This document shows positions 24,117 to 37,156 of a stretch of 64,000 bases of DNA, piece by piece; position 1 is the stretch's first letter, and each line of letters opens with the position of its first letter. The DNA is from Acephala macrosclerotiorum (taxonomy: Eukaryota > Ascomycota > Leotiomycetes > Helotiales > Mollisiaceae), in NCBI GenBank assembly GCA_014904845.1, contig MU119287.1, positions 124,001 through 188,000 of the forward strand, in the 5' to 3' direction. The notes beneath the pieces are model-generated. The model made no database searches. It was not told where the DNA came from and saw only the letters and a program-made list of their open reading frames with translations. Made by a program: the position numbers and the translations under genes.

Positions 24117-25221
24117 ACTCGCCGTTTGGATATTGAGGAACATCTCGGTGTGACGACAGAGAGGACGATTTCAAGTGTGGAGAAGGGGATGTAGGCAGGG
24201 GCTAACCTTTGAATTAATGAGCTTGGTGGCAAGATTGGTGCAGATTTCAACTGAGGAACCTCACGGCAAGCAAGAGATTCTGGCGAGCTGAACTCATGAA
24301 CTGGTCAGGCAGAAGCGCTGCGACCGGATAAATCCCGCATTCATTGAGCGATTTCCAACGCGGGGTATATCATTGGTTAAAGCTAGTGCAGGTAGTCGTC
24401 TGCAAGGAAACGCGGTATTGCACGGAATTGGAAGGTGGCTGCGAGCGAACCATTATACTGGGACAGGTGGAAGTTCGCTAGGGTAAGTTCTTCTTGTCCG
24501 TTCTTGGAAGTGCCTAATTCAGGCGGCCGGTGACACTTGTGATATGACTTAGAAGGTTTTGGGCGCCAAGAGCGAAGATATCATCTGGGGTCTCTGATCG
24601 TTAAAACTCAACGAATTTATTGTGAGAGAATGCTAGACCAAACTAGGTGTAATTAGCTCAGAAACAGGAAGGTAAAATCACATGACGAGATGCTCAAGCT
24701 GCTTAAGCTGCTCAGGTGGGCTGGGTGGGCTAGATGGGCTAGGTGGCCTAAAGGTGAGCTGAGGGTGACTTGAGGGTGATTAGCGCCTGAGCAAGAGCGG
24801 CAAGCTCACTAACCGAACGCGAAGCACAAGAGAGAGTTAGTTCATAATACCAACGGATACAACGTTTACATTCATATGGACAGTTGTTAGAGACCTTGCC
24901 GTTGCTGCGGAAGGGTGGGCGTTTGATTTCCTGACTGCGAGCTCGGGGGGTGTCTGCACGGTCTAGTGGGATCGACGTACACAAAACTGGAGCTGAGTTC
25001 TTTTCATGGGTTTAAGAATGACCGCGAGAATAGAGACGAGTGCACATGCATCTTCAGATAGACTTGAGAGTTGGGTCTGACCTCCTGCCTTCGCCCTTGA
25101 TATCAAAGAAAACGAACCCTTGACTTCCATTAATATCTTCGAACACACGCGAGAAGTTAGCATGGGTGATGCGAAGACGGCGTCTTTCGCCTACTGACTT
25201 CAGTCACGGACGTTCTTCTTC
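24117..25221. other. Intergenic region without recognisable gene
   Basis: No coding frame with a motif or splice partner. A short low-complexity stretch around 24,688-24,755 repeats GCTCAAGCTGCT-like and GTGGGCTGGGTGGGCTAG-like units. Confidence 0.3.
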
Positions 25222-26820
25222 TCAGACAGCGTTACCTTTTGGTCCCGCCGCCTCGCTACTCTCAAAAGCAACCTGCTTGGTCTTTTTTCGTCTCTTCATT
25301 AGCTTAGCCACCCATCCATTCCACGGCAATGCCACGCTAAGAACCCATATCCCAAACACAGCGACCGTGAGCGGGATCGCAATGGCCCAATAAAGTTTAA
25401 AGCCATCTTTCGTTCTTGGTCCATTGTTGCTGTCCCAATTGAAGAGCGGCATCGCAAAGATTGTCTATTGACATATTAGCACATCCACTGAAAACCAAGA
25501 CAGATGGACCAGGAGGCTCACAGCCAGGAAAGTCCCCGGCAAGAAAAACATCGTCAAAACAGCAATCGCCTTCATCGCACTACTATCCCTCTTACTCTCC
25601 CTTGCAATCACCGTTGATATCTCCGCCAACCGAATATTAACCTTCGAATCCTTCTGCGCCATAAACTGATATACAACAGCAAGTTGTGTCTGGACCCTTT
25701 TCTCCTCATACTCTGTTCTTAACACTAAATTTTGAGCTGTGTTGGTGTGATAGGCTAGGGTTTCTTTCATCCATGTATAGGTGTTTGCTTCTTGTGGATC
25801 GAGAGTGTGGAGATTCTCGACTTCAAGGAGGATGTTGGAGAGCGTTAAAAGGATGCCTTGGATGCGCATTTTTTCGACGCCGAGGGTTCGGGCGGTGAAG
25901 TTTAGAGTTCGGGTTGTGCTGATGAAATCTAGTTTTAGAGGGTCGCCGAGGGGACGGTTGATCCATTGGTGTTGGCCCATTGTTTCTTCAAGCTCGTTGA
26001 GACGGTCATTGCCAATCTCTATGTGAGCTGACGAAGAGACAAGACAGAGTTCGGAAAGCAGAACAGGTAGAAGGAGGGGATGTGCAATGTGCTCTTGAAA
26101 GCTCTTCAATTGTTGAATCAGTAGATCGTAGGAGTGATCCATTGTCTTGGATAGAAGCAGCGCATGGGAGACTTTTGTTGAATGGCAATAGTTGACTGCG
26201 ATGTGGTAGTATGAGGGCTGGAATATGCCAAATTTGAAGACAAAGCCTAGGATAGTTTGTGAGCAACTTTCGCACAAATAGAAAAGCGGCGCTTACAGGA
26301 ATTGAGCTGTGGATCGCCTTGTACTGAATTGCTCTGGGAAGAAAATTTGTATGCACATTGTGTTCGTGCTTGCATGGTTGGTATAAATTGTTCCGGAAGG
26401 TGCAAGTGCTGTCTGAGGAGATCAAAGTCGTCTTTCGTGAAGGGTAAGAGGCGATTGTGTGAAACTGGTTCCAAGCTACATATACCAAGCCTGCTTCATC
26501 AGCAATGGTTCTCGAGGCTCTCGAGATGGTGTCACATACAAAAGCCGGGGCCCACCCACAAGACCATTCTTGTGTACCGAGGTAGTGATATCCTAAATGT
26601 GTGAGCAAAATTCCCCTAGGACATCATCTTGAATCACATTTTCAACCCATTTCTTCAGGGATGGTGTATCTAGTTTCTCACTCGAGTGTTGGAATTTTAG
26701 CCCGTATTGCAAAATATCAAAAGAGTCGCAAATGCTCGCCTGATTGAAATGGAAGTTCTTGTCGAGTGCCGGGTATCCATATTCGAGGTCTCGACGTAGT
26801 GGGATAGGCTTAAAATCCAT
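25222..26820 (-). CDS. CorA-like fungal membrane protein
   Basis: Five exons, 26,820-26,638, 26,592-26,540, 26,475-26,297, 26,246-25,522 and 25,464-25,222, give 460 residues; all junctions are GT-AG and frame-restoring. The long central part is helical and soluble, with heptad-like stretches, and ends in a charged helix. Two C-terminal transmembrane helices follow: AVLTMFFLPGTFLATIFAMP, then FNWDSNN, then WAIAIPLTVAVFGIWVLSVAL. This layout matches the fungal branch of the CorA/Mrs2 superfamily; the classic GMN signature is not present, so ion transport is not assured. The start is the least certain part. In-frame coding-like sequence upstream to about 27,060 (LQGKGTVVRLCERKMLP) suggests one more 5' exon. 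It may therefore be longer than given. Confidence 0.62.
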
Positions 26821-27216
26821 ATTTCCAGGTACATTGTTTTCACGCAAATGATAGAATTGTAAAAGCAGAAATAGACAAACTTTCTGCTTTTGCAGGATTC
26901 GAGATGCATGTCTCAGCCGCACTTGCAGGGGTAGGGTCGCCCCGGATAGGCATCGATTCCGAAGGCAGCATCTTGCGTTCGCAGAGCCTGACAACAGTTC
27001 CTTTACCTTGCAACTGCTTTGGTATCTCTTTGAAGCTGCCTGTCGTAATGTTCACGCTGTCAGGCTGCCAGAATTACCCTTCCCTCCATAATTAGACTTG
27101 CGTTGTACCATTCATATATATGTATCCGAACTTAAGTTTACACCGACGCCTGTCCAGACTTCGTACAAGATCTAACGCCCCAATACATGTCTTCTTGGAA
27201 GTGTGACCTCTGTATC

Positions 27217-27938
27217 TTAATCCTGATCCATCCATCCAAGACCCCCTTTCCAGACCTTTTTCCTTCCAGCACAATTTAAACATTTCCTCTCAGCCCCTAA
27301 GTTGCTTACCGCACAGCTATGGCATACTTGCTTTCCGCAGCTGGTGCAAGCATGGTCGCCTTCCATAACGATATCCATCATCATGTCCACATCCATCGCG
27401 TCGTCGTTCGAGTTCAGTGATGCGTCGCAATCTTCGCAATTGGAAGCATGGAAGAAATTATTTGCCCCAGAAGAAATGGCAGAGACGTTCGAGGAATTCG
27501 AGAAGGTGCTCGATGGAGATGATTGTCGCGCTGACGATGGGAGCGCCCAGAAAGAATGAAGACTCGATTGCTGCCTCGATTGACTGCTCGATGGCAGAGG
27601 GGATGTCGTTTCTTGTGATGGAAATGCGGATGGAGGTGGCAATTCGGGTTCAGGTTTCTGTTGTGCAGAGAAGAGAAGTGATAGTGTATGTTCTGTAGAC
27701 GTTAGTCGAGGAGGGTGGTGACGTATGACATGATTTGCATACGGTGGACCTCAGATTCTGATGGTCTATTGTCGCGGTGTCGTTTTCTTGTTCTTGATGG
27801 GAAGAGAGAAGGTCTCGAGATTGGGTTTGGATGCGATTGGAATTGGTCGACAGACATGAGATTCGATGAGAGAGGCGAGGATAGGAGGGAGCTGGCGGAT
27901 GAGATGTCGGAGTCAGAGCGCTTTCGTTTAAGGACCAT
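27217..27938 (-). CDS. Hypothetical protein with C-terminal six-cysteine motif
   Basis: Two exons, 27,938-27,743 and 27,692-27,217, joined by a 50-nt intron (GTATGC, GACTAAC, TACAG), give 223 residues. The N-terminus has a KRKR basic cluster followed by Ser-rich disordered sequence; the middle is Ser/Pro/Gln-rich. Near the C-terminus is C-x2-C-x4-C-x2-C-x10-C-x2-C (CTSCGKQVCHSC and CLNC), a plausible zinc-binding treble-clef-like motif. A DAMDVDMMMD acidic stretch precedes it. Nuclear location is inferred from the basic cluster. I do not recognise the family; a regulatory or protein-protein adaptor role is possible but unproven. Confidence 0.65.
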
Positions 27939-29990
27939 GATTGCAGATGGGGAGGGTGATTGGGATTTTTGATAGACGAGAAGGCGTGAAGAGGAATTGA
28001 ATTGAATTGAATTGATAACGTGGAGGTGGACTGTGACGATGTTGTTGGAGGACGGGGCTGGAGACGCGATGCTCTCGCGAACCACTTTCAAAAGAAACGC
28101 GCTAGTGAAATCAGGTTAGCGCAAACTGCTTCTTCAGACCTCACTTCGCGACTTCAACACTCATTTCAACACCATATTATATTCTACAATGGCCTAGAAC
28201 TTGATGGATTCTTGTTCTATCTTTTGACACGCGCCGATCACTTTATGTTTGCCCCTGTTCTTTGACTGTTCTTTGACTGTTCTTCTGCAAGATCAACACC
28301 TCTTCCTTGGTAAATCCGATCACATTTGGATACAGGTAGGAAGTGCCGAGCCAGCATGCCCAGCGGCGAGTATGGATATTTGGTCACCTGGGGCATAGCG
28401 ATAAGTTTATCGTAGATGTGCTACAGTGCTTCATCACAACTTCAATTCAGATCTCCAGCCCCAACGCTGTCCAGTTCTGTCGAGGACATTTGCCAATTGT
28501 CATTGAGGACTCTTGAGCTACGTCTGCCGATCTAGAAAAGCCATATGGCCCCGAGCGTACCTACACATGTGAATTATGTGCTCCTGTTAATGATTGAATC
28601 ATAGCTACGGTAGGTACGAGGTAGGTAGCTAGTTTCTGAACCTGATTTCTCTACACTGCTGACATTAAAGACAATGGGATAGGACACGTGTTGTGTTGAA
28701 AAGCCTAACGACTCGATGGACTGGTAATCTTCGAATATGAGAATGGAAATCCCAACCATGTGCTCATCAAACTTCTGCCAACGAAATTCAATCTTTGCTA
28801 GGACATGCTCGAGCGGTCGGCCACTATATCAGGAGGTCCAGTGGGACATACAAGTTAGCTCGTTTGGTACCGTTATTGAGAACTGTCGGCGAACATACAA
28901 TTTATTTACGCCTTGCCCAGATATTAATCATTCAGCCAGAGCGAGCATAACCTTTGACTATCTCCTGGATAGACGTCTTTTAACATAATATTCTCTGTCT
29001 CCCCTATGCAAAGCCTCAATACCCCAGGGTAGTCAACGTGTCAGTTTTGCAGTCCGTAGAACTGACAGCATCAATTAAACAGAGGGAAAGACTGTTCAGA
29101 ACGAGCGTTACAAACGAGTTTGGCATGGGCGAAATCTCTAGCTAGCTCTCAACCATGCAGCGCACCTTCGTGTCATTCAGCTGCGTGGTTAAGCTACCGA
29201 GGAAGGAACACGGCCCCAGCCTTCCGTGGAAAAACAACTCAGAACCCAGCCGAGATGGATCAATGATCCGAAACCTTGCCTTAGGCACCCCTCTGTGGAT
29301 TGGCGATAGTTCATGTCCTCAGTACTTTGCTACACGAGAGATGAACGCTAGAGAGCTTGTTGAAGTCTAGACCTCAATTTAAGTACAGCGTGTATCTTCA
29401 CGGACTCACACTCCAAAGCGGACCTTCCTCCTAGAGTCCTAGTCGTGAGCTTTACTTTTCATTGCACGGCTTCGGCGCCTACGATATCAAGATAGCTCTG
29501 GAGACCGTCTATCATCTTACAACACTCAGGTGTGGACTTCGTGCACAATCTCGACCTTCTGTTAGCATCAATGGAACGAGTTGGAAAAATAGTTGCGTGC
29601 AATCGATTATCGTCACTATTCTGCGTTGCTTCCGGATCCAAAGTCAAAATCAGCCTGAGACGGCCTCCAATGACCCCAATGACCCACCAATGTCTAAGCC
29701 CTGCCAGATTCAGTACGCGGCTGCTCCTCCAGAAACCACGCTAGGAATATGCAAACTGCCAAAAACCAAGAGCAACCTGTGCCTCCCAACCACCAGCGCG
29801 CGCTAGAGCTTGTGCCTACCCGACGAGCATGGAAACCGGAATGCAGGCGCAGTGCTGACCGGCATACCAGAACCGAGTGTAGTCCACAGGCAGCTTTGCA
29901 AAGGAACTCGGAGCCTTGTCAGGGCCCGGAGTCTTTTCAGGAGCCTACTGTCGGTTAGTCGCTTGCTCGTCTCTTCTCTCGTGAATTAGC
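27939..29990. other. About 2 kb without supported genes
   Basis: Several ATG frames of 60-115 codons occur but none carries a motif, none links to another by good splice sites, and none is preferred by context. The stretch joins the small cysteine-motif gene to the 3' end of the HET pseudogene. I see no repeat or element boundary in it. Confidence 0.35.
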
Positions 29991-29999
29991 AAGGTAATG

Positions 30000-32992
30000 C
30001 TAGAAAGATAGCGTTAGTAAGACATACATTATTTTCTTGGGTTGATCTCTGCTGTTTTGTACTGTTGCGTAAAAGCTTTGCGAACTGCCAAATCAAGATG
30101 AATTTCTCAGACGACAAATACCCTTCTTTTAACCCGTTCAACGCCTCGCCATCCATCATACCATGAACGTAAGACTCGCCAATCAGCTGCCAGCCATCAT
30201 TTCTCGCTCCCTTAGCACAAACGGTGTATGTCCTCCAAAAAGAACGACGATTTTATCACCTACGTGAGCTTGTTTTGGAACAAGCCCGAAATAACCATTT
30301 TCTGTAACGCAGAAAGTCTGTTTGATGTCGTCTTCTCCAGCACTCTTTTCAAAGGTATGATTAAACACTCCTCTAAACCCCTTTTTTCGTCTAGTCTGTG
30401 GACCAGTTGCTTCTTTCGCGGTATGCTTGGAGATCTAGTCGTCATCGAAGAATTCAGAAAAAGTATTAAAGTCTTCTCCAATCTGTTTTATTCTTCTCCA
30501 TGCATCTCTCTGCTTAGTTACTGCGAGATGCCTCATCCCTTTCCAGAGGACCTGGTTTTTGACTGATTCGAAGCGAAGAATCTGCATGATCCAGTTGTAA
30601 ATTTTCATTTCGATGTATTCAAGATAAACCAGAAGCGTGGATTGCGACGTCCAGCTTTCGGTTGGGAGATCCTCGAAATGCTTTTCGTGGTCAAATATGT
30701 CGGCCACGAGGGTTCGCCAACAAGTGCATTGGGGATCCGAATACACAGATTTATCAGGAAGTTCCCTAGATAATGATCCCAGTCGTCGCGGGACATTAGC
30801 TCTCCTACGTCTGACTTGGTAGGAATCAATTGAACGATCTTGTCCATATGAACTCCACGGGCTGTCAAAGTGCTTCTTTTGTTATTTTACCTGAAGGCGG
30901 CAAAGAATTAGAGGCTTCGGAAATCGTGGCTTCTAACAGCTCATCGCCGGCAGCTCGGTATATTCGTTGACCCAGAGCGTCATTCCGTACACACAGGATA
31001 TGAGCTGGTTCATCAGGATCAGAAGACCTCCAATCGCGTATCCAAGAGGACATATTCGGGTCTTAACCAGAGCGAAAAGCTAGAATTGACAAAGAGCCTT
31101 CGTATTGAATGAAATCCTTTATCACTTGGGTAAATACTTCCTTAACAGAAAGATCATAGTCCAGTGCGAAACCTGGATGAGAAGATGGTAAGACGAGCGG
31201 AAGTGATGCGTATGCCTTGTCGCGGGGATCCTGGCACTCTAAGATGGAGAATACATCTAGCATGGGCAAAACTTCTAAAATTCAAAGTTCTCGCTCAGAT
31301 TTTTCTGTTGACCTATTCTCGTGGGACCTTAGAAATCGAGAGGATACTTCAACGATGCGACGGATTGCACTTTGGCATCCTCCTTGTCGCCGACGAACAG
31401 CAGCAATATTGGTCAGTCTGGAGAGTCCACGTGAAAGGTCTCCTGCCGCTTTCAAAAGTGTAAGGTCATACACATTTCGCTGGTCTTTGGGGTCTAATGC
31501 ATATCTGTAAAGTTCAAAAGACAAGCTTTCAACAGAGCCCCTTAATGGAATTGTTTGCAGCTGTCGTCCAAGAATGAACTCGACATTTCCATTTAGTGTG
31601 TTGTGCGACCCTAGACTAGTCACTTCTTAGGCTATCCAGACCCTGCCCCACCACTATGGAATAAAGTTAGCCTTTATGCTTGAGTCAACAATTCAATGAA
31701 GTTTAATTCGTACGAGGCTTAGCATTGGCGATGAATGAATGAGCAAGATTTGAAGGAGGAAATAAAAAAGTTGGAAAAGTAGGCTTACCGGATTAGCAAA
31801 AAACTTTACAAGTAGTTCCCATGGAAAACATGATCTAGAGAGCCTATCAAATCGCAATCCAGCTGAAGTCTCATCTGTGTGAACGGTTAGACTCTGACTC
31901 TCATAGATTGGTCAGAGTCTGCCTGAGTGTCCCGCTCCATGGTGCATTCGCATATAACTCACCTATATTATAGATCTGCCACAACTCTTCTAGCCCTTCC
32001 TTTGAAAGAGAGTACTCTGCTCTCGGAATGGTAGACTTGGATGCCTCAATCTGTGCAGCCTTGTAAATATCTCCGGTTTCTGTCTCTGCATCATCGCCCG
32101 CGTTGTTGGACTTCAAGTCACCCTTCGCTTCTTCCTCTCTCCCTCTCTTCTGATTCTGTCGCCCTTTAACTTGCTTCTTCGTATAATTGTTTTGCTTCGT
32201 TTTGCCCTGCTTTTCTTCATCCTCCTCTTTCTTGACTATTGTCTATATAAGAAGTATTTTAGCCTCTATGGCTCGTATCGCAGCAAGCGCCAGCTCTGAA
32301 TCTTCGGTGGGAGGACCCAACCAAACCATCACTTTGTTCGCTCGAGAATAAATATCTCTCATCAAACGAGCCTGATGGCCACACCCAAAATAATTCGACT
32401 GGTTTATGCTCAAAGCATCAATCCACCACAATACACCAGTGTGCTCGTTGATCTGCCCCTTCATGTTTCGTAAATGTTTCAAGGCCAGGTAAAGGTTTTT
32501 TCCGACGACCTTAGGCTTTCTATCAACAAGTATATGATAAGGCACGATTTTGGATCCCCACACGTATAAGAGAGCAAAATATCGTGGCCTGTCGTTCAGT
32601 GAAGTATGTATTATATCGACGCGAATTGGCTTGTTATCTTCGCCGGGATTTAGGCGTAGCAGTCGGACTTCATTGTCTAACGGATCTAGAGGGGGCTAAT
32701 TGGGCGCAAGAGGTGTATGACTATGGGTAGCAGTCCAATGATGATGTCGAATTTGAAGAAACAAATCGGTGTCCAAATTTGTCCCAATATCTGTAGTATT
32801 ATAACTACTAATGCTTGACGAAATGCTCGAGGGTGCAAGACCGCAAGTAAATATAAATCTTTTAGTATTTTCCAATAGCCCGGAACTAGGACCACAAGAA
32901 TTCTTACAACCAAGACGCTCGCGCGATAATACAATCGCCACAGCAAATAGTGCTACGTGGCAAATAGGATATGATCTGATAGCGGAAGTCAT
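30000..32992 (-). pseudogene. HET-domain (heterokaryon incompatibility) pseudogene
   Basis: Landmarks appear in order on the minus strand from an ATG at 32,992. They are VRLLRLNPGEDNKPIRV, RPRYFALLYVWG (family consensus ALSYVWG), WWIDALSINQ, LMRDIYSRANKVMVWLG, CQDPRDKAYASLPLVLPS, SSWIRDWR, ARGVHMDKIVQ, ENGYFGLVPKQAHVGDKIVVLFGG and GESYVHGMMDGEAL. These are the HET domain and the typical C-terminal block of HET proteins, which trigger cell death on non-self recognition. The frame is broken: stops at 32,696 (TAG), 32,243 (TAG), 31,282 (TGA), 31,063 (TAA) and 30,435 (TAG), plus frameshifts near 30,860 and 30,200. Several stops fit Gln or Arg codons changed by C-to-T. Some gaps may be introns, but not all. 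Confidence 0.8.
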
Positions 32993-33169
32993 TTTTGATA
33001 AGCTTGATAAATGAAAAGACTTGAAAAGGAGATTTAATTGTCCACAAGGCGATGCAGAGTTCGTCGTCGATCATCACGTGCTACTAGTGTGCCTTGTATT
33101 ACTTTCAAAGAATAAAAGTAAGTTAAAGCGCAATCAATTAAAATCAAGCTAAGAGCTCGTTTTTTGGTG

Positions 33170-33615
33170 AGTTTAAATAACTGATTAATCGATATTACTA
33201 TTGCTTAGCGCAGCGTAGAATAAAAAAAGCGTTAATTTTTTATAAAAATAATTTAATTATATATAAATTATATATATTTTACTATTTTTAATTAAAACGA
33301 TTATATATTATTTTAAAATTACGAAATTATAAAAAATTTAAATAAATTAATTATATTTTATATAATAAAAAAAATATAATACTATTTTAAAAGTTATAAT
33401 TAATAAAAATATTATTATTAAATATACGAAACTTATTATATTAATTAAATACTTTTTATAAAATATAATATTAAATTAATTATAAATTAAAATAAATATC
33501 GAAATAATTAAAAAAAAGAATTAATTAAAACGAAAATAATATTAAATCAAAAAAATTTTAATTTTCTTTTTTTTTAATAATTAAAAACTTAAAAAACTAG
33601 AATAAAAATGTTAAT
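33170..33615. repeat. AT-rich island (probable RIP-degraded DNA)
   Basis: From about 33,230 to 33,600 almost every base is A or T, with long A and T runs and frequent TpA. There is no open frame of note and I find no clear terminal inverted repeat. Its sharp edges, and the C-to-T style stops in the adjoining HET pseudogene, fit RIP of an old repeat. It is not a coding region. Confidence 0.65.
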
Positions 33616-33818
33616 ATATTGACTACTTCTTTGGCAAAACTCGTTAGGCCCTGGTGCTGTGGCTTTGATATGATAGCGTGGCGCTGAAGAAAAGAAGTTT
33701 CAATGACTAATAACCTGAAGCTTTAGCAAGTGGTACTCGAAATCCAGCGCACAGGGCCTGGAACAAGCTCGCTTAATATACACCCCACCAAATGCCATTT
33801 CGAGCCAATCATTTAGTT

Positions 33819-35762
33819 TCAAAGCAATACAATCATCCCACCAAGCACTAAGGCTGCAATCTTGAATGATAACGTTGAGCGTGTCATGTTCTCATCTCCA
33901 CCAGAGTGAGAGGAGGTGGATTTCGGCGACGATCCCGTCGTTGTCGCATTGCTGGTGCTGTTGGTGCTGGTGAAGTTAAGTCCCTTCTCAATCACGTCCC
34001 AAAACTCGCAAGTAGTATAGTTTACAACTCCCACAGTAGTACTGTTCAAGATGTTGACACCGAGAGATGCGGTACCATTCCACACAGGCCATTCCAGACT
34101 GGAAGTCGATGGATTCCCAGTCGCTGCGATGGAAGTCCATGCTTCCACTAGCGCTTTGCTAATCCCATGCTCGACTAAGGTGAAGTTGCAAGTTCCGTTG
34201 GGCAGAGGAAGATTCTCCAGGTTGCCGAAGGTAAATGCAATTTCTGCTGTATGCGCTGCTTGGACGACTGGTAATGCTTGGGGTGGAAAGAGATTCTCGA
34301 ACCACAGGCAAGAAGGTGTGTGAGAGAAGAGGTAAGTCCATGATGGAATCCCGTTACGAGCTGCCGAATTGAGAGCTCGATATGCGGGGCAGAAGTAGGA
34401 GACATCGGTGATGATAGTTGACATTGCTGTGAAACCTGGGAATGGACTGGCACTAAAGGCAGAGAGTGGGTAGTATTGTGCGACATTCTGAGCCGCGCTG
34501 CCGAAATTGTCTTGGAGGAAAATGTTGTATTGATCGTTAGTAATGTTTGTAGATCGGTATTGGCCGAGCACGAAGATTGACCCTTCATTGGCATCTATGT
34601 GATATGGTCAGTGCTAGGTCTAGAGGCTAAGAGGGAGAGACTTGCTCGATCCATAGACTGTCGGGACCTTTGTCCCAACAGCAGATGGCTGTGACGCGAT
34701 AATCTTTCCATCAATATATGGTTGGAATGTGTTGGGATGGAGACTACTATAGATGATCGTTCCTGGGAGCTCAGGGGCTGTTGCATTCAGCTCGGCAGTA
34801 GTCTTCGATCTCAAACACGCCGCCTTTCCAAGTCAGTTGAAAGTCAAGACTAGGAATGAGCGACTTACATCGCTGCAATTCAAGCTGTCGGCATAGCTCG
34901 CGCCCAAAGTATATGCAACATCACTTGTTGCGACATCCCGCCCGGCACCAGATTCAGAGATGACTGAGTTAATAAGCGAAGTAGCTTGAGGTAGTGTACT
35001 GACAATGAAAGCATTCGTTGCACCTGCAGATTGACCGAATAATAGAACCTTTTTCTGGATTTTCATTAGCACTGATAGATAGAAAGAGGACAGAGACTTA
35101 CAGTGCTACCACCAAATGCAGCTATGTTATCTTGAATCCATTGTAGCCCTAGAAGAATGTCCTCAATCCCAAAGTTCCCCGTTATGCCAGCACTTTCCAA
35201 CGCCAGGAACCCCAAGGATCCGAGTCGGTAGTTGATTGAGACAAGCAGAGCCCCTTCTTCCGCGAGATTGCACCCATTGTATAGCGGATCAGATATGCCA
35301 CCGGCAGCTTCTCCTCCTCCATACAGCCACACTTTGACAGGAAGGTCGGATGTGTTTGTCGCGTTGGGTGGAACCCAGATGTCGAGGTAAAGACTAGAGC
35401 AGTATTAGTCGTGGACGCTGTGGATACTGTAGCTCGTCCTTCTGCACAATGTGTTTAGCTTACCAATCCTCAGATGTCGGCCCTCCTTCTACGAACGTGG
35501 TGCCAAACTGTATGCAAGCCGCACCAGGAGTGCTCGCGTCATATGGTCTAGTTGGGTACTCTCCGGAGTAGGCTTGAGGGGATGTGAATCGACGATCACC
35601 AACAGGTGGGATAGCATAGGGAACATTTAAGAAGAAGCTGGCAGTGGAACCAGGACAGATGCCTCCTTGGAGAGTCCCAGCCGTTGTCGTAACAGAATTA
35701 AATGCTTGAGAAAGAGCAAAAGTAGGAGCAAACAAGACAGCCGATGTGAGCAGTGAGTGCAT
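33819..35762 (-). CDS. Type-B carboxylesterase, secreted and probably GPI-anchored
   Basis: Hydrolyses ester bonds of an unknown substrate at the cell surface. Five exons, 35,762-35,464, 35,393-35,102, 35,054-34,869, 34,823-34,646 and 34,594-33,819, give 576 residues. The last intron has a GC-AG boundary (GCAAGT donor); the others are GT-AG. A signal peptide (MHSLLTSAVLFAPTFALS) is followed by the esterase-lipase fold with CLYLDIWVP and an oxyanion-loop WLYGGGEAAGG. The triad is visible: Ser206 in GQSAGA, Glu322 in NANEGS and His433 in AAHTAEI. The C-terminus is Ser/Thr-rich, then a hydrophobic tail (FKIAALVLGGMIVLL), as in GPI-anchored proteins. Many NxS/T sites support secretion. A decayed relative lies at 59.4-60.9 kb. 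Confidence 0.85.
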
Positions 35763-37150
35763 CTTGAAAGAGAGCCTGAGGATGTGAGGGAAAGAAGCCA
35801 AAGCTCGTTGATAGAATATAAATTCGTAAACAGAAGGAGGGTCTTGAGAAGTTATATAGCTTCGAGAGACCAAACACTCCGTGCAGAAGGCGAAGCAGGA
35901 ACAACGCTCCGTCAGCACGGGAGCATATTTACTTCCCTGTATGTTAATTACCTAGACTTACATGTGTCGATGGAGCACCAATAGATCGCTTTTACATTCG
36001 AGGAACGACCAGGCATCCCATGTCGCGCTTGCCAGCACTGGCCAAGCGAAGGAGAAAATGGGGTCGTTAGAATGCATAATTCATCTTAGTCGCGAGGACG
36101 ATCGCTTTCACAATTATATTGGCGAGAAGGAGAGGCTTAGAAAGGAACGTGGGCCAGTTGGGTGCAGGTTGAGGAGGCTCGCATCAACGAAAGCGGAACG
36201 AGCATCCTAGTCACCCCAGAAATACTTCGCTAAACTTTTCAGAAACAGCCACACAAAAGCTTTTGTGCGAAAAGGCAGCGGCAAGAATTTGTGGCGCATT
36301 TGTGGGCCTTATTCAACTTCGGAAAGTTCCCAACGGGCCTGTCAGAAGTCGAGATCGCGGGAGCTGCGCCGCATGCACTTCAGCGAAGCGAGGCCAGCGT
36401 TCTTGGTGTGCTGGGCTCGAACTTGTGCATGGCGTGGAAAACGCAAACTTTGCGTTCAGTGACTTGTTGGGACCTTTTGAGACCAAAGGACCGCTTGCTT
36501 GAATCTAATCTCTATATCTTTACGCAGTTTCTTGTAGCTATAAATCTGGAGTTGCTCCTCTCACCAGTCTCGGGATACCTTAAGCGACACAATTTAGCGG
36601 CATCACGTGCTATCACACAAGTAGATTGCGACAACGAGCATTCTCCAACATCCAGTACCAGCCACGCAGTAAGCTGAGAGGAACTGAGTAGGGGATGGGA
36701 TTATGGGATCATATACTAGCATCTCAGAGTCTCCTCTGACCCCACTCTATGATACTACTCCCTTGCGAAAAAAAGGATGGCAAAAAAAGGTTCCGTGAGG
36801 CAATGCATGACTTCCCCAATACCACCATAATGCTCCTCCCCCTACTAATAACAAGACCAAAGAGCACAAAAATTCGAAAGAACGCCGAAAGAACGCTTTT
36901 ACCCTAAATAGGGATCCGAAAACTTCGCAGCCATTACGAACACCCGCAAGAGTCGTAATGACTCGATAGCATTCAATGGGTGGCTACTGGTGACATTGGC
37001 TTGATAAAATCATGTGTTTTGAATATAGGATGACTTACTTCCAATAGCCATGTTAAGAGAGGTCTGATCGCTTTTCTCAGAACTCGTAATCAGAATCATC
37101 CTCCCATGCACAAAACTGCAGCTCAGCAGGTTCGTATCTATGATTCGGTG
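35763..37150. other. Intergenic region without recognisable gene
   Basis: Contains overlapping plus-strand frames of 65-128 codons around 36,263-36,677 with no motif; I treat them as chance. No element ends are seen. Confidence 0.3.
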
Positions 37151-37156
37151 TATTAC

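Noticed and set aside
24680..24760. Repeated GCTCAAGCTGCT/GGTGGGCTGGG units as a CRISPR-like or satellite array
   Set aside because: Units are too short and irregular; simple low-complexity sequence.
26593..26608. TAG in the CorA-like gene as a disabling stop
   Set aside because: A 45-nt intron (26,637-26,593) with GT-AG ends removes it and keeps frame.
33230..33600. Mitochondrial DNA insertion (NUMT) as explanation of the A/T block
   Set aside because: No mitochondrial gene or codon pattern is recognisable; RIP explains the composition better.
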